Source: JAUNBG01 sp964442735 (GTDB lineage Bacteria > Planctomycetota > Planctomycetia > Pirellulales > Thermoguttaceae). Taken from it: 64,000 nucleotides of DNA. Every line of letters begins with the position of its first letter. The first letter of the stretch is position 1. Location: positions 24,007 through 88,006 of the forward strand of contig CAYUAP010000002.1 of assembly GCA_964442735.1 (NCBI GenBank). The letters run 5' to 3'. Shown here one piece after another: positions 51,194 to 60,630 of this stretch. The notes beneath the pieces were generated by a model. The model worked only from the letters and a program-made list of their open reading frames with translations, searched no databases and had not been told where the DNA came from. The translations under genes were made by a program, and so were the position numbers.

Positions 51194-52309
51194 TTATTCC
51201 ACTTTTACCCGTAGAACATTTCGATTTTGTTCTGCCTCTGCCGATAACGGAATCGGTTTCTTGGAAATAGGTATCTTTATCGGATTGACCGGCGTTTTGG
51301 AATTCGGAATAGTTGACTTGGTTATTGGTTTCGCAACCGGTACTTGATTTACTTTACTATCCTGTTTACCTGTTTCCGATGATATATTATTTCCTTTTTG
51401 ACTTGTATTGAGAAGGGGCTGTTCCTCTTTTTTTGGTGAAATTTTACCAGATTCTATTGTTACTTCAGATGAAGGTTTAGAATTACCAGCCTCTCCTCCT
51501 GTCTGTTGTGGAGTCGGATGTAATATTACGGGAGAATCAGATTCCGGAAACTTCACCGAAGCCGGAAAATGTTCAGAAGTGGTCGGGGGGACTGACCCCG
51601 TTGGACCTGAAACAACTCCACTCTTTTTCGAAGGGGTATTTATACTTGCGTTTTGATAGGTTGATGATACATTTTCTTTAGCGGAGTCGCCGAAATTCGA
51701 TGGAAAAGTACCATCTTGTTGAGATTCGGGCTTTCTCTGAAGTATATTTATATCACTATTGGTACCATCACTATTGGTACCATCACTATTGGGAGATGCT
51801 TTTTCCTGGGTTATCGAGCTTGTTTTGGTCGGTTTGGGCAGGGTTTGAATGGTATCCTTGGATTGTATGGAAACAATATTGGCCGAAGTTCCTTGTTGTC
51901 CTTCGACTACACTACCTATTGGAGTCTCGTCTGAACGTGTTACTGGAATTGTTTTCATCTGACTGACTGGTGGTGGGGCAGTCGTAGCATTGCCGTTCGG
52001 CAGTATTGGTACCGGTGGCTGTTGTGGACCCGTTTGCTGTGGACCCGTCTGTTGTGGACTTGTCTGCTGTGGACCCGTCTGTTGTGGACTTGTCTGCTGC
52101 GGACCCGTCTGTTGTGGACTTGTCGTCTGCTGTGGACCCGGCGTTGTATTGGTCGGCACGGGGACAATTTTGGTAGGTTCCGACTTCGGTAATTGATCGG
52201 ATTTATCCTTCCAGATTGCACAGCCTGCCATTGATATAACCAGAAATACCAGTGTCAGGTAAAAAATATATTTGTTGTATTTTTTGATTGTATTCGATAG
52301 AGTCTTCAT
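51194..52309 (-). CDS. Lipoprotein with Pro/Gln/Thr repeats
   Basis: A 371-residue protein with lipoprotein signal (hydrophobic stretch ending SMAGC, the Cys near residue 30 as lipidation site). The mature chain is low-complexity: (G/S)PQQT units repeat about eight times near 55-100, and NSDGT repeats near 180-195. The rest is Ser/Pro/Lys-rich with a basic end. No domain is recognised. The repeats are visible in DNA as near-identical 15-nt units at about 52015-52140. Located immediately upstream of the SecA-like gene, so it may be an accessory of that export system or a surface-exposed spacer protein. Both are inference. Confidence 0.75.
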   Translation of the reverse strand: MKTLSNTIKKYNKYIFYLTLVFLVISMAGCAIWKDKSDQLPKSEPTKIVPVPTNTTPGPQQTTSPQQTGPQQTSPQQTGPQQTSPQQTGPQQTGPQQPPVPILPNGNATTAPPPVSQMKTIPVTRSDETPIGSVVEGQQGTSANIVSIQSKDTIQTLPKPTKTSSITQEKASPNSDGTNSDGTNSDINILQRKPESQQDGTFPSNFGDSAKENVSSTYQNASINTPSKKSGVVSGPTGSVPPTTSEHFPASVKFPESDSPVILHPTPQQTGGEAGNSKPSSEVTIESGKISPKKEEQPLLNTSQKGNNISSETGKQDSKVNQVPVAKPITKSTIPNSKTPVNPIKIPISKKPIPLSAEAEQNRNVLRVKVE

Positions 52310-53452
52310 CTTCCGCTCCTTCCAAAAATAAATTGAAGGTAAAGTAACACTTGACTTGATGTTTATTATAACGTTTAAATCCAGTTTATTCGTAGTAATT
52401 ATTCACAATTTATTAAAATAATTAGATTGGAATGTCTATTTGTAGTGATTGTAACGATTACTGTGTGATGTAGATATAGTACAGTTAATATGTATAGTTA
52501 ATGTGTATTAAAAATATTAGTAGATATAATTTGTCAATCGAGCTAAAATGGATGAACAATAGATCTTTATTATTCTACAAAATATCGTGAAACGGCAGGA
52601 GTTTCGGGAGAATGGTCATTCCTCGTATAAAGTAACGTATTAAAAAACATAGCATCAATCCCATTTCAGTCGGTAGTAACCCTGTTGTGCATGATTGCAA
52701 TCTTGACATTCAACCGATTATATTTTTTCTCCGACTTTACAACACCAAATTCGTCTTTTAAGTAACAATTTAGGGATTAAAGGAACACCCCCTTCCTCCA
52801 GAACTATAGAAAAAAGTATCATAAATAAAAAAGAGATCGTATTTATAATATAATTAAAGAATTTATTTGATATATGTAACGTATGTTCCAGGTGTATGTC
52901 ATCAAACCATACATCAGTCGGAATAATTCGGAATAATATTGTCATTTCGGGGCAATATGGACGACCTGCCCGCGCTCCCAGGAAATGCCGAATTTATAAC
53001 ATCCTAAAGTATATTTGTTGCCGTGGTTAATATCCAATAGAGTGTTACTCTTGATCGCGATCCGACTTTTTCCAGCTACACATATTATGGTATTTCACAA
53101 ATAGAATCGCTTGTCAAGAAGGGTGATTACGTCTAATTGTCATCTTCTTTGTCGGCTTTTTTTTCGGCATAAAAATATACATAAAAAATAACAAATAAAA
53201 CAGGAAATAAATGCACTTTTTTAGAAAAGATGGAATATTGCTTCGTGGGCGTTGTAATGGGGTTATGGTTGGGTAAAAAGAGTTATTGAACAAGTGGATA
53301 AAAGAGAATGGCGATATCGTCCTGTAGGCTTCTTTACCGTCAGAAACATAACGGGAATAAATACAATAATTTCCATTATATAACAACTCCCATTATGTTT
53401 TGACAAGGTATCGGAGGCACTTAATACCTCCCTGTCATGATTACAATTTAAG
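52310..53452. other. Long spacer with half an element
   Basis: 1143 bases between the lipoprotein start and the stop of the DUF1080 protein. It contains the right half of a dispersed element (52952-53012) and a palindromic TGACA...GAGG/CCTC...TGTCA structure at 53401-53437, which could serve as a weak 3' element for the minus-strand gene. Reverse ORFs at 52718-52945 and 53114-53386 lack ribosome-binding sites and signatures. Confidence 0.5.
52952..53012 (+). mobile_element. Right half of MITE-like element, copy G
   Basis: Matches the second hairpin and right end of the family (ATGGACGACCTGCCCGCGCT, then CCCAGGAAATGCCGAA, then TTTATAACATCCTAAAGTAT). The end sequence is the variant also found in the TIR-only copy at 20140. 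The left half is missing. Confidence 0.65.
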
Positions 53453-55858
53453 TTATTTACTTAAAAAGACAACAGTACCTTTTTTATTACCGACAATAAT
53501 ATCGGGAACTTTATCGCCATTGAGATCCTCGGCGGTAACTTGTGTTCCAACTCCGGAATTGACGTCGATAATATGGGGAATCATTTGAACACTACCATTC
53601 TGTCCGCGTTTGGTTTCCCACCACATTAAAATGGCCGGATCATTCGTTGCGATATCGCCCTTGGAACCATGGGCCCACCATCGTTTACCGGTAATAAAAT
53701 CTTTAACGCCATCACCGTTCATATCAACGGCAAAAAGGGCGTGAAGCTGACTAATTTTTGACTGAAAACCTGCTGGTGGATCTGTTGGAATAATGTCGTT
53801 GCGAACGAAATCGATTTTTCCGTCTTTACGAACCTGTTTAAACCAGACAAGTCCATATAAATGACAATGCCAGGCGGTAACAACATCATTAAGGCCATCT
53901 CCATCGACATCATAGACAAGGATATTGGAGGCGGCTTCGGCAAATTTGAACGGATGAAATTTCCAAGGGGATTGCTTCGCATTTTCCGGCTGTTCGAACC
54001 ATCCGTCTTTTTCTATCAGGTCGATTCGGTTATCACCATTGATATCACCGACTCCGTTACCATGATAATATCGTTGATATTTGTCGTTTTTTTCCGATAC
54101 GGAAGTAAATTTCCATGGACTATCGGGATTTTTGGTATCATAGGAAACGTAACCGAAATAGCCGTTTCGATTGAAGATTAATTCATTTTGACCGTCATTA
54201 TCGATATCGCACCAAGCCTGTGATTCATTACCCAATTCGACGGTAATTTCATGGGCCTTCCAGAATCCTTCTTTTCCCTTGGGATTCTCGTACCAATATC
54301 CGGTTACACCAGGATGGGGACAGACAACAATATCCTGCCATCCGTCCGCATTGAAATCACCGGTAAACATGACGAAACAATTGGAATATCCTTCCGGATC
54401 GAAATCTTTTCCCTCGTAGATTTGATGACTCTTTTTGAAGTCGGGACCTTCGTACCAGAAGTGGCCCGAAACGATATCTTTAATACCGTCTTTATTGAAA
54501 TCGCCGACCGCGGCCCCTTCACCATGGAATTTATTGGAAACGTTAATTCTATTATACTTCAGTGCTATTGGATCGAGTAAATCAGCTTTCGCAGGAACAT
54601 TGAGCATTTTAGTGATAATCGGTTCGACTTCAGCCCCCCAGTATTTATATCCTTTTTCGGTTGGATGGACAAAATCGTTCATTAAATCTTTAGGAATACT
54701 ATTGTTTTTATCGAGCCAGAGATGATTGATATCCTTAATTGTAATATTTTTGTATTCTTTAAGGAGTTGGGGCAGATAGTCGTTTGTTTTGGCAATTCGG
54801 GTTCTAATCGGATTATCTGCTTTTTCCAGGGCGACGAAAACGTTTAGAACAAGGATTTGTATGTTGGGATAAAGGCTCTGAAGTTTATCAATACAAGCGC
54901 GAATACCAAGAGCGTCATTAAAGGAACAATTATTCCAATCACCCCAGAGACTGTTTACACCGATTAGTAGCATGGCAGCCTTCGGTTGAATTTTGTCCAT
55001 GGGAGCGTTGGCCAGTCGCCAGAGTACATGTTGTGTCTGATCCCCACCGAAGCCCATATTGATGTAGTTTCGATCTTCATAATAGTATTTTTGAATGGGA
55101 GCGCCGGAGAGGTCCCAACCGTGGGTGATCGAGTCGCCGACCATCAGGAAATCGACATTTCCTTTATTAATACGGTCAATATTGGCTTGATGACGATCCT
55201 TCCACCACTGTTCGTTCATTTTATTTGCTGGAACGAGGGTATGGGGAAGGGGACCAATTTTAAAACTCTTGAAATAAACGATACTCTCCGGATCATGTGC
55301 CTGAATCGCGATGGTTCCCTGGCTCAATTTTCCGGGTTCGTCTGCTGGAATACCATCAGGTTCCAGCCAATCGGAACAGATTTTACCGTCTACTAAAGTA
55401 ATTACTCTTTTTCCAATAACGTAGATATCGTAGGTAAACCATACATCATCTTTAGCGGGAGCGGGATTGATCTTGGTTTTATTATAGATGCCTCCAGTCT
55501 TTTGTGGGTCCGGATGCGTATTGTCTATTTGACATTCATAACCTTGTTTCGGCCATCCTTCCTTTTGAAAAGCTGTGTGAATAAAGATTCCGCTATTGGC
55601 TTTTTTCTTGGTCATAACAACTGCTTGAATATGAAGGTCTTTCCAAGAGTGATTATTGACCGGACCATTATAAAACAGGTGGCTACAGGAACCATTAACC
55701 TTTAAAATTCCATCCTCAAAAGAGAAGGCTTTAGCTTCATTGGATATTGTCCAATCGTCGAATTTTCCATTGAGCAGTTCCACCATATCATCGGCGGCAA
55801 AGATAACCGTTCCTGTCAAGAAAACGGCTAAAAATAAAAACGCTGTAAATTTTTTCAT
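53453..55858 (-). CDS. Exported DUF1080 - SGNH esterase - VCBS/FG-GAP fusion protein
   Basis: An 801-residue protein with signal peptide (MKKFTAFLFLAVFLTGTVIFAADD). Domain 1 (25-205) is the 3-keto-disaccharide hydrolase fold DUF1080 (LLNGKFDDWTI, GIFIHTAFQKEGWPKQGYECQIDN, VIGKRVITLVDG). Domain 2 (about 225-425) is a GDSL/SGNH esterase: FLMVGDSITHGWD (catalytic Ser), NMGFGGDQTQHVLWRL, LLIGVNSLWGD, and MNDFVHPTEKGYKYW (Asp-His). Domain 3 (440-801) is a beta-propeller of FG-GAP/VCBS repeats, each with a D-x-N-x-D-G calcium loop (DFNKDGIKDIV, DFNADGWQDIVV, DINGDNRIDLI, DVDGDGLNDVV). GGAG 12 bases upstream. A likely secreted carbohydrate-active protein combining ester and glycoside cleavage. Substrate unknown. 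Confidence 0.88.
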   Translation of the reverse strand: MKKFTAFLFLAVFLTGTVIFAADDMVELLNGKFDDWTISNEAKAFSFEDGILKVNGSCSHLFYNGPVNNHSWKDLHIQAVVMTKKKANSGIFIHTAFQKEGWPKQGYECQIDNTHPDPQKTGGIYNKTKINPAPAKDDVWFTYDIYVIGKRVITLVDGKICSDWLEPDGIPADEPGKLSQGTIAIQAHDPESIVYFKSFKIGPLPHTLVPANKMNEQWWKDRHQANIDRINKGNVDFLMVGDSITHGWDLSGAPIQKYYYEDRNYINMGFGGDQTQHVLWRLANAPMDKIQPKAAMLLIGVNSLWGDWNNCSFNDALGIRACIDKLQSLYPNIQILVLNVFVALEKADNPIRTRIAKTNDYLPQLLKEYKNITIKDINHLWLDKNNSIPKDLMNDFVHPTEKGYKYWGAEVEPIITKMLNVPAKADLLDPIALKYNRINVSNKFHGEGAAVGDFNKDGIKDIVSGHFWYEGPDFKKSHQIYEGKDFDPEGYSNCFVMFTGDFNADGWQDIVVCPHPGVTGYWYENPKGKEGFWKAHEITVELGNESQAWCDIDNDGQNELIFNRNGYFGYVSYDTKNPDSPWKFTSVSEKNDKYQRYYHGNGVGDINGDNRIDLIEKDGWFEQPENAKQSPWKFHPFKFAEAASNILVYDVDGDGLNDVVTAWHCHLYGLVWFKQVRKDGKIDFVRNDIIPTDPPAGFQSKISQLHALFAVDMNGDGVKDFITGKRWWAHGSKGDIATNDPAILMWWETKRGQNGSVQMIPHIIDVNSGVGTQVTAEDLNGDKVPDIIVGNKKGTVVFLSK

Positions 55859-56007
55859 AGTATTTTTTGATCTCCTATTCGTTTATTTGTTTCTATCGAC
55901 ATACAAACATGGAACAATACCAGGATCAGACAGAAACACTTCTATTGTTATCTAAATAGAAGTGGAAATCAAGACCTGGGAGGAAAAATATTAAAAGAAA
56001 GAGAACA

Positions 56008-57399
56008 TTAGTTTTGATCGGGGGTGGAAGTTGCCCGATAGGCCTGGGTCCATGCGGCGGGGAAAGGATTCATTTTTCCTTTGGTGGCATAGGAGACCGG
56101 TAGAGTGATCACACGGGCACGAATAAAGAGATCGTCGTCTTGAAGTTGATATTCCCCCTTGGAACCATGGACTGTCTTGAGTACCATTCCAATATCGTCG
56201 GAGAAAATATCGATATTTCTTCGTATTAGAGGCTGTTCCGGAACTGGACATTGGATTGTATTGTAACTACTATTGAAATTCCGCTTGGTACCGAAAAATT
56301 CGATCCGCAAATCGAACCCTGGAATCGGAATGGCTTCCACCGATAATGTTTTTGTTTGAGGTGAAAAGAAAATCGATTTGAATTCGAGACCGTTGGAACA
56401 ATAGATATCCCCTCTGGAAACGGCTTTAATAATTTCTTTTGTCGATAAATCTTTCGCAAGAACATACGACCAAGCATGGGGACCGAGAACTGTATTGAGA
56501 TGTTCCTTCGCGTAACTGTGACGATCATCGGACCCTATTGCGATTAAGAGTGGCTGGTTATTTACAGCTCGAAATGTATTGACGATATCCCAGAATTTTT
56601 CAGGAGTCCATGCGTCAGGATGATAATAATAGGGAACGTCTATCCGGGAAAAAAGAAATAATCCATTATTATTCAATTCAAAAAAGCGGAGTTGTGGGTA
56701 GGCAAGGATATCGAGTGGTGATATATCGTAAAATCGCCATATTGGATGATTGATCACAAAAAGATATGGTTCTTTATTATTTTTATATTGAGATACGGCC
56801 TTTTCGAAGTTATTCAAGATAATCTGTTCAATGGTTTCATCGGTTAAAAAAGAGAAATCGTCATGAACATTAATTAGATTGAGATGGCACATGTGACCAT
56901 CGGGGGTACCCGTACTCAATTCGAAACCGGGTAAAAGGACAAATTTACCCGGATCGTTGAACATTTTTTCAAGTTCTGCAAATGTTTTCAATCGATAAAA
57001 AGTACGATTTCCGACTTGTCTGGATTGTAATATATCCGGACCAAAAAGCTTTATGGTGTCCTGAACGAGCAAGCTGTCAGATCCTAAAAGCCGCCAAAAA
57101 GAAGTCTGATTCTCGAATAATTGATAAATTTTCTCCAAGTATTGAGATGATACATCTCCAGGACTGAATCGCAATGTTTCGTCTTGAAATATGTTATGGT
57201 CTGTTATACAGACAAAATGATAGCCCGCATTTTTGTAGTATTGAATAGCCGTTTCAGGAAATGCGTATCCATCGCTCCATAGGGTATGGATGTGGAAGGT
57301 ACCTCGAAACCAGGTTTGACTGTTTTTTTTCAATGATACGACAGAAGCAAAAAACAATCCGAATAAAAACGGTATAAAAAACAGGAAAAAACCATTCAT
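56008..57399 (-). CDS. Exported or membrane-anchored PHP-type metal-dependent hydrolase
   Basis: A 463-residue protein with an N-terminal hydrophobic helix (MNGFFLFFIPFLFGLFFASVVSL). The PHP fold follows: FRGTFHIHTLWSDGYAFPETAIQYYKNAGYHFVCITDHNIF (residues 33-73, with HxH and DH metal ligands), VLLPGFELSTGTPDGHMCHLNLI near 155-178, FVINHPIWRFYD near 210 and IAIGSDDRHSY near 285-295. This is the layout of exported CehA/PHP-like phosphoesterases. It starts 26 bases after the aquaporin stop, so the two form an operon with the sialidase gene. No substrate can be assigned. Confidence 0.82.
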   Translation of the reverse strand: MNGFFLFFIPFLFGLFFASVVSLKKNSQTWFRGTFHIHTLWSDGYAFPETAIQYYKNAGYHFVCITDHNIFQDETLRFSPGDVSSQYLEKIYQLFENQTSFWRLLGSDSLLVQDTIKLFGPDILQSRQVGNRTFYRLKTFAELEKMFNDPGKFVLLPGFELSTGTPDGHMCHLNLINVHDDFSFLTDETIEQIILNNFEKAVSQYKNNKEPYLFVINHPIWRFYDISPLDILAYPQLRFFELNNNGLFLFSRIDVPYYYHPDAWTPEKFWDIVNTFRAVNNQPLLIAIGSDDRHSYAKEHLNTVLGPHAWSYVLAKDLSTKEIIKAVSRGDIYCSNGLEFKSIFFSPQTKTLSVEAIPIPGFDLRIEFFGTKRNFNSSYNTIQCPVPEQPLIRRNIDIFSDDIGMVLKTVHGSKGEYQLQDDDLFIRARVITLPVSYATKGKMNPFPAAWTQAYRATSTPDQN

Positions 57400-57425
57400 G
57401 ATAAATCTTTCAATCGAGCATAAAA

Positions 57426-58175
57426 TTACATCATATTAGCGAAAATTGCCAACCAGGCATAGACGGCAGCGATACCCCCTAGAATTGGAGCGACAATGGG
57501 AACCCAGGCGTAGGACCAGTCGGAATCACGTTTTACGCCCATTGGAATCAGAAAATGAGCCAGACGTGGACCAAGGTCACGGGCCGGATTAATGGCAAAC
57601 CCGGTTGGACCACCGAGGCAGTAACCAATAGCCAGAATCAGCATACCAATCGTTAAGGAGGCAAATCCATCACCAATATCGCCGACAGCATTGGGACATC
57701 CCAATCCCATAACGACAAAAACCAGAACGAACGTCGCGATAAATTCTGTCATAAAGTTACAGGGAATATTACGAATAGCAGGCATTGTACAGAATATCCC
57801 CAGTTTGGCGTCTTTGTCTTCGGTTTCCACAAAATGTCGATAGTAGTTTAAGACGACAATGGCGGCTCCGAGAAACGCACCGACGAATTGAGCAATTAAA
57901 TAGGGAGTTACTTTATCCCAGGTGAATCCGCTGACACCCTTCATGGCAAATGCGATGGTAATTGCCGGATTAAAATGGGCACCACTAACTTTTCGAAACA
58001 TAAAGACGACAAGGGCAACGCCAACGGCCCAGCCCAAGACCACAAATCCAAAACCGAAATTATATCCCTTGCTCTTTTGAAGACTGGCATTGGCGCAGAC
58101 ACCATTACCAAAAACGAGTAAAAGCATTGTTCCTATTAGTTCCGCCCAGAATTGTTGTGTTAAAGTAAATTCCAT
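57426..58175 (-). CDS. Aquaglyceroporin (MIP family)
   Basis: A 249-residue channel with six membrane helices and two half-helices. The first NPA motif is HFNPAITIAFAMKG near 68. The second is AINPARDLGPRLAHF near 205. The Asp after the Arg of NPAR is the signature of glycerol-conducting members (GlpF branch), so small polyols as well as water are likely substrates. GGAG precedes the ATG. It sits between a sialidase gene (117-base gap) and the PHP hydrolase gene (26-base gap), all on the minus strand. Confidence 0.93.
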   Translation of the reverse strand: MEFTLTQQFWAELIGTMLLLVFGNGVCANASLQKSKGYNFGFGFVVLGWAVGVALVVFMFRKVSGAHFNPAITIAFAMKGVSGFTWDKVTPYLIAQFVGAFLGAAIVVLNYYRHFVETEDKDAKLGIFCTMPAIRNIPCNFMTEFIATFVLVFVVMGLGCPNAVGDIGDGFASLTIGMLILAIGYCLGGPTGFAINPARDLGPRLAHFLIPMGVKRDSDWSYAWVPIVAPILGGIAAVYAWLAIFANMM

Positions 58176-58292
58176 CTATAGTTACTCCTTGTTAAAAATG
58201 ATACGCGATAAAGCGTTGTATTATACCTCAAAATGGTGGTTTTAAGGTTGAGATAGCCATATTCCGTCCTTGTAATTAAACTGTTTTTAGTG

Positions 58293-59468
58293 TTATTGAA
58301 CGGTTTTCGGCCATTGACCATTGACAATTGGTGTACCCGTTATTTTGGCTGGATCGAGGACGACATGTCGTATTTTTATGCGGCGCCAGGTATAGGTAAT
58401 GTGGACGAGACTATCTTTTGTTTGAATGACTGCCGGATAGGAGAATTCACCGGACCTGTTTTCCAGAACGCAAACGGCCTTCCAATCGATACCGTTGTCA
58501 CTGACCGCTACATTGAGCATTTCCCGATAGCGCGGAGAACCCTTGGTTCCTGTATGGTTATAGACCAAAAGATGACGACCGTCCTGAAGTGTTACGGCAT
58601 CGGTTCCGCTACATGGATTCGGAAGACCTAATGGAGTCATTCGACTCCAGGTCTTGCCTTGATCTTTAGACCAGAATTGCCAGAGCGAATTACCCGCGAT
58701 TTTATTGCGGCAGATCATTTGTAATTGACCGTCGGAATGAAACAGAATACTCGGTTGGATGGCCCCTCCCTCTTCTTTTGTATTCAAGGCATCAGTTCGG
58801 GTCCATTGACTGAATTCAGCATTCCAGCGCGGCAGGCGCTCGACGTGAACACACCAACCGTCATGTTCCGAACTGGATGGACAGAGAATTATTCCATTGG
58901 CCAGTTCGACCGGCTTGTTTTTGATGGGACCAAGAAAACCTTCGGGTAGTTCCTTGCGATCCTTCCAGGTTTTACCGTTATCTTCGGAAACGACCAGTTC
59001 ACCTTTCCAGGTTGTTATTTGCTTGCTAACCTTGTAAAAAAGGCATAAAGGCCCTTGCTTTGGTTGAAATAGAACGGGATTCCAGCATGGGACGTCTTCT
59101 TCCTGCGCATCGGCAATGACCCGAGGGCGGCTCCATTGCCCGTGCTCTTGACGAGAAGACCAAATAGCTACGTCTCCCATACCTTCTTGTGTCCCGCCAA
59201 ACCAGGCTGTTACCAGTGTACCATCGGATGATTGAGCTATGGTGGACGCATGACAGGATGGCGTTGGAAGTTCCTCGAATAGGAATTCCGAATGTACAAG
59301 TATTTTTTTAAGACTTTCAAAATTTGTTCGGGACTCGTCGGCTCCGAAAACGATATTATTTGAATAAATAGTTAAAAATGTAATAATTAACAGGAAAAAG
59401 GGCAGTGACCTATCTTGAATTAAGGTGCGGATTCTGTACAAAAAATATGGAAAAGATCGTATTTTCAT
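58293..59468 (-). CDS. Exported sialidase-like BNR-repeat protein
   Basis: A 391-residue protein with an N-terminal hydrophobic signal (SLPFFLLIITFLTIYSNNIVFGAD, near 23-45). The six-bladed propeller is of the PF13088 type: PSCHASTIAQSSDGTLVTAWFGGTQEGMGDVAIW near 66-98, Asp boxes SEDNGKTW near 160 and SKDQGKTW near 268, and the closing SGEFSYPAVIQTKDSLVHITYTWRR near 345-370. It could remove terminal sialic acid or another sugar from host glycans. Many members of this fold family are not true sialidases. The start follows a weak GG-rich site. It leads the sialidase-aquaglyceroporin-PHP cluster, and with NagA it suggests amino-sugar scavenging (inference). Confidence 0.82.
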   Translation of the reverse strand: MKIRSFPYFLYRIRTLIQDRSLPFFLLIITFLTIYSNNIVFGADESRTNFESLKKILVHSEFLFEELPTPSCHASTIAQSSDGTLVTAWFGGTQEGMGDVAIWSSRQEHGQWSRPRVIADAQEEDVPCWNPVLFQPKQGPLCLFYKVSKQITTWKGELVVSEDNGKTWKDRKELPEGFLGPIKNKPVELANGIILCPSSSEHDGWCVHVERLPRWNAEFSQWTRTDALNTKEEGGAIQPSILFHSDGQLQMICRNKIAGNSLWQFWSKDQGKTWSRMTPLGLPNPCSGTDAVTLQDGRHLLVYNHTGTKGSPRYREMLNVAVSDNGIDWKAVCVLENRSGEFSYPAVIQTKDSLVHITYTWRRIKIRHVVLDPAKITGTPIVNGQWPKTVQ

Positions 59469-60221
59469 ATTATGGAGCCTTTTTTATCTGTTTTATAGGT
59501 TGAATTGATGGTTACTTGCAATCCTTGGCAATTATGTATTTGGAAAACGTTTCTTCAAACAACAGAAAACGCGGATTTATGGCCCGCTTCACCCTCGTTA
59601 TTTTCAGTTTTTCATGAATAGTAAAGCCTGAAAGCAATTCAATTCTTCTATTTTAGCAAGATACAATACATTTTTCAACAGACATTCCATAAATTTTACA
59701 AGAAAAGATGAATCGTGGAGGGTTATAACAAAACGGTACAATTTTCGCAGATTTGTTATTTGAGGTGAACGAGGAGACAGACATTGTATTTTTTTAAAAA
59801 ACTTTAGGAAATTTGCAAAATTTTCCGATAAAATAACTCTGTTTTTTATTTTAGACGTTATAATACTTTTGTTCGGTATAGATAGTTTTACGCCAATAAT
59901 AAAATGAAACCTTAAGGAAATGTAAAAATTGCACTTCCAGTTTTAACGGAGTCGTTTTATTTGTTGTATTTGTTTCATTTTATTTATTTTTACTCGTTTA
60001 TATTTGTAGTAAAAGTTTAAAGTGGAGAAGTTCGGAAACATTCATTTCGATAGGAATACTTTTTCCGTTCGAATGTTAATGGAAACGATCAATGTTATGT
60101 TCGTAATTATGTTTGGCGAAATTATGTTTGGCGAAAAAAGTATGAAGGGAAGATTATACAAGATAAAAACGTTGGAGACAATGTTTGGAATAAAATAGAA
60201 TTGGAGTGTTTAAAAAACAGG
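59469..60221. other. Divergent AT-rich intergenic region
   Basis: 753 bases between the minus-strand sialidase and the plus-strand small coiled-coil gene. A short direct repeat (ATTATGTTTGGCGAA twice, 60106-60136) is visible. No gene, terminator or element copy is recognised. Confidence 0.5.
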
Positions 60222-60497
60222 ATGACAATGCCAACAGAAAACAAAATACTTTTTCCGGCAGAGGATTTTTACAAATTACAGAAATTGATAGAAGCCTTGC
60301 CCTTGGAGTATCGACTTCCTCTGGAAGAAGCGTTTGATAATGTAACCCTTCATGTTGAACGTCGGCGCCGTATTCTTGAATTTATTCAGGAGGCGTTATC
60401 CCAGCTTCGACTTGATATGAAATATCTCATGTTCGATCTGGATGCGACCCGACATGAACGGGATGAATATAAAAAGCAACTGGAAAACATTCATTAA
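60222..60497 (+). CDS. Small coiled-coil protein of unknown function
   Basis: About 91 residues from the ATG at 60222 (or 89 from 60228). The TTG at 60201 would extend it, but no family supports that. GGAG lies 15 bases before 60222, a long spacing, so the start is uncertain. The chain is highly charged and helical: FYKLQKLIEALPLEYRLPLEEAFDNV, then VERRRRILEFIQEALSQLRLDMKYLMFDLDATRHERDEYKKQLE, a likely coiled coil. No cysteine, signal peptide or known domain. It precedes the diadenylate cyclase gene by 133 bases across a hairpin. I do not recognise it. Confidence 0.65.
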   Translation: MTMPTENKILFPAEDFYKLQKLIEALPLEYRLPLEEAFDNVTLHVERRRRILEFIQEALSQLRLDMKYLMFDLDATRHERDEYKKQLENIH

Positions 60498-60510
60498 AGT
60501 CGATACATTT

Positions 60511-60537
60511 GAAAATCATCTGTGAAAGATGATTTTC
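60511..60537 (+). terminator. Hairpin after the coiled-coil gene
   Basis: The arms GAAAATCATC/GATGATTTTC form a perfect 10-bp stem with a 7-base loop, 14 bases after the stop. The T content lies inside the stem rather than as a free tail, so termination is plausible but not certain. Confidence 0.55.
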
Positions 60538-60630
60538 ATTCCTGTTGTTTAATAAAATTACGTTTACGTTCCGGTCTGTTCCGGATATTAAAAATAATGG
60601 TTTAACAGATAATAGAAAAGCCCCATTTTT

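Noticed and set aside
53114..53386. 90-residue reverse ORF upstream of the lipoprotein region
   Set aside because: No ribosome-binding site or family; low-complexity AT-rich sequence gives a random lysine/phenylalanine-rich peptide.
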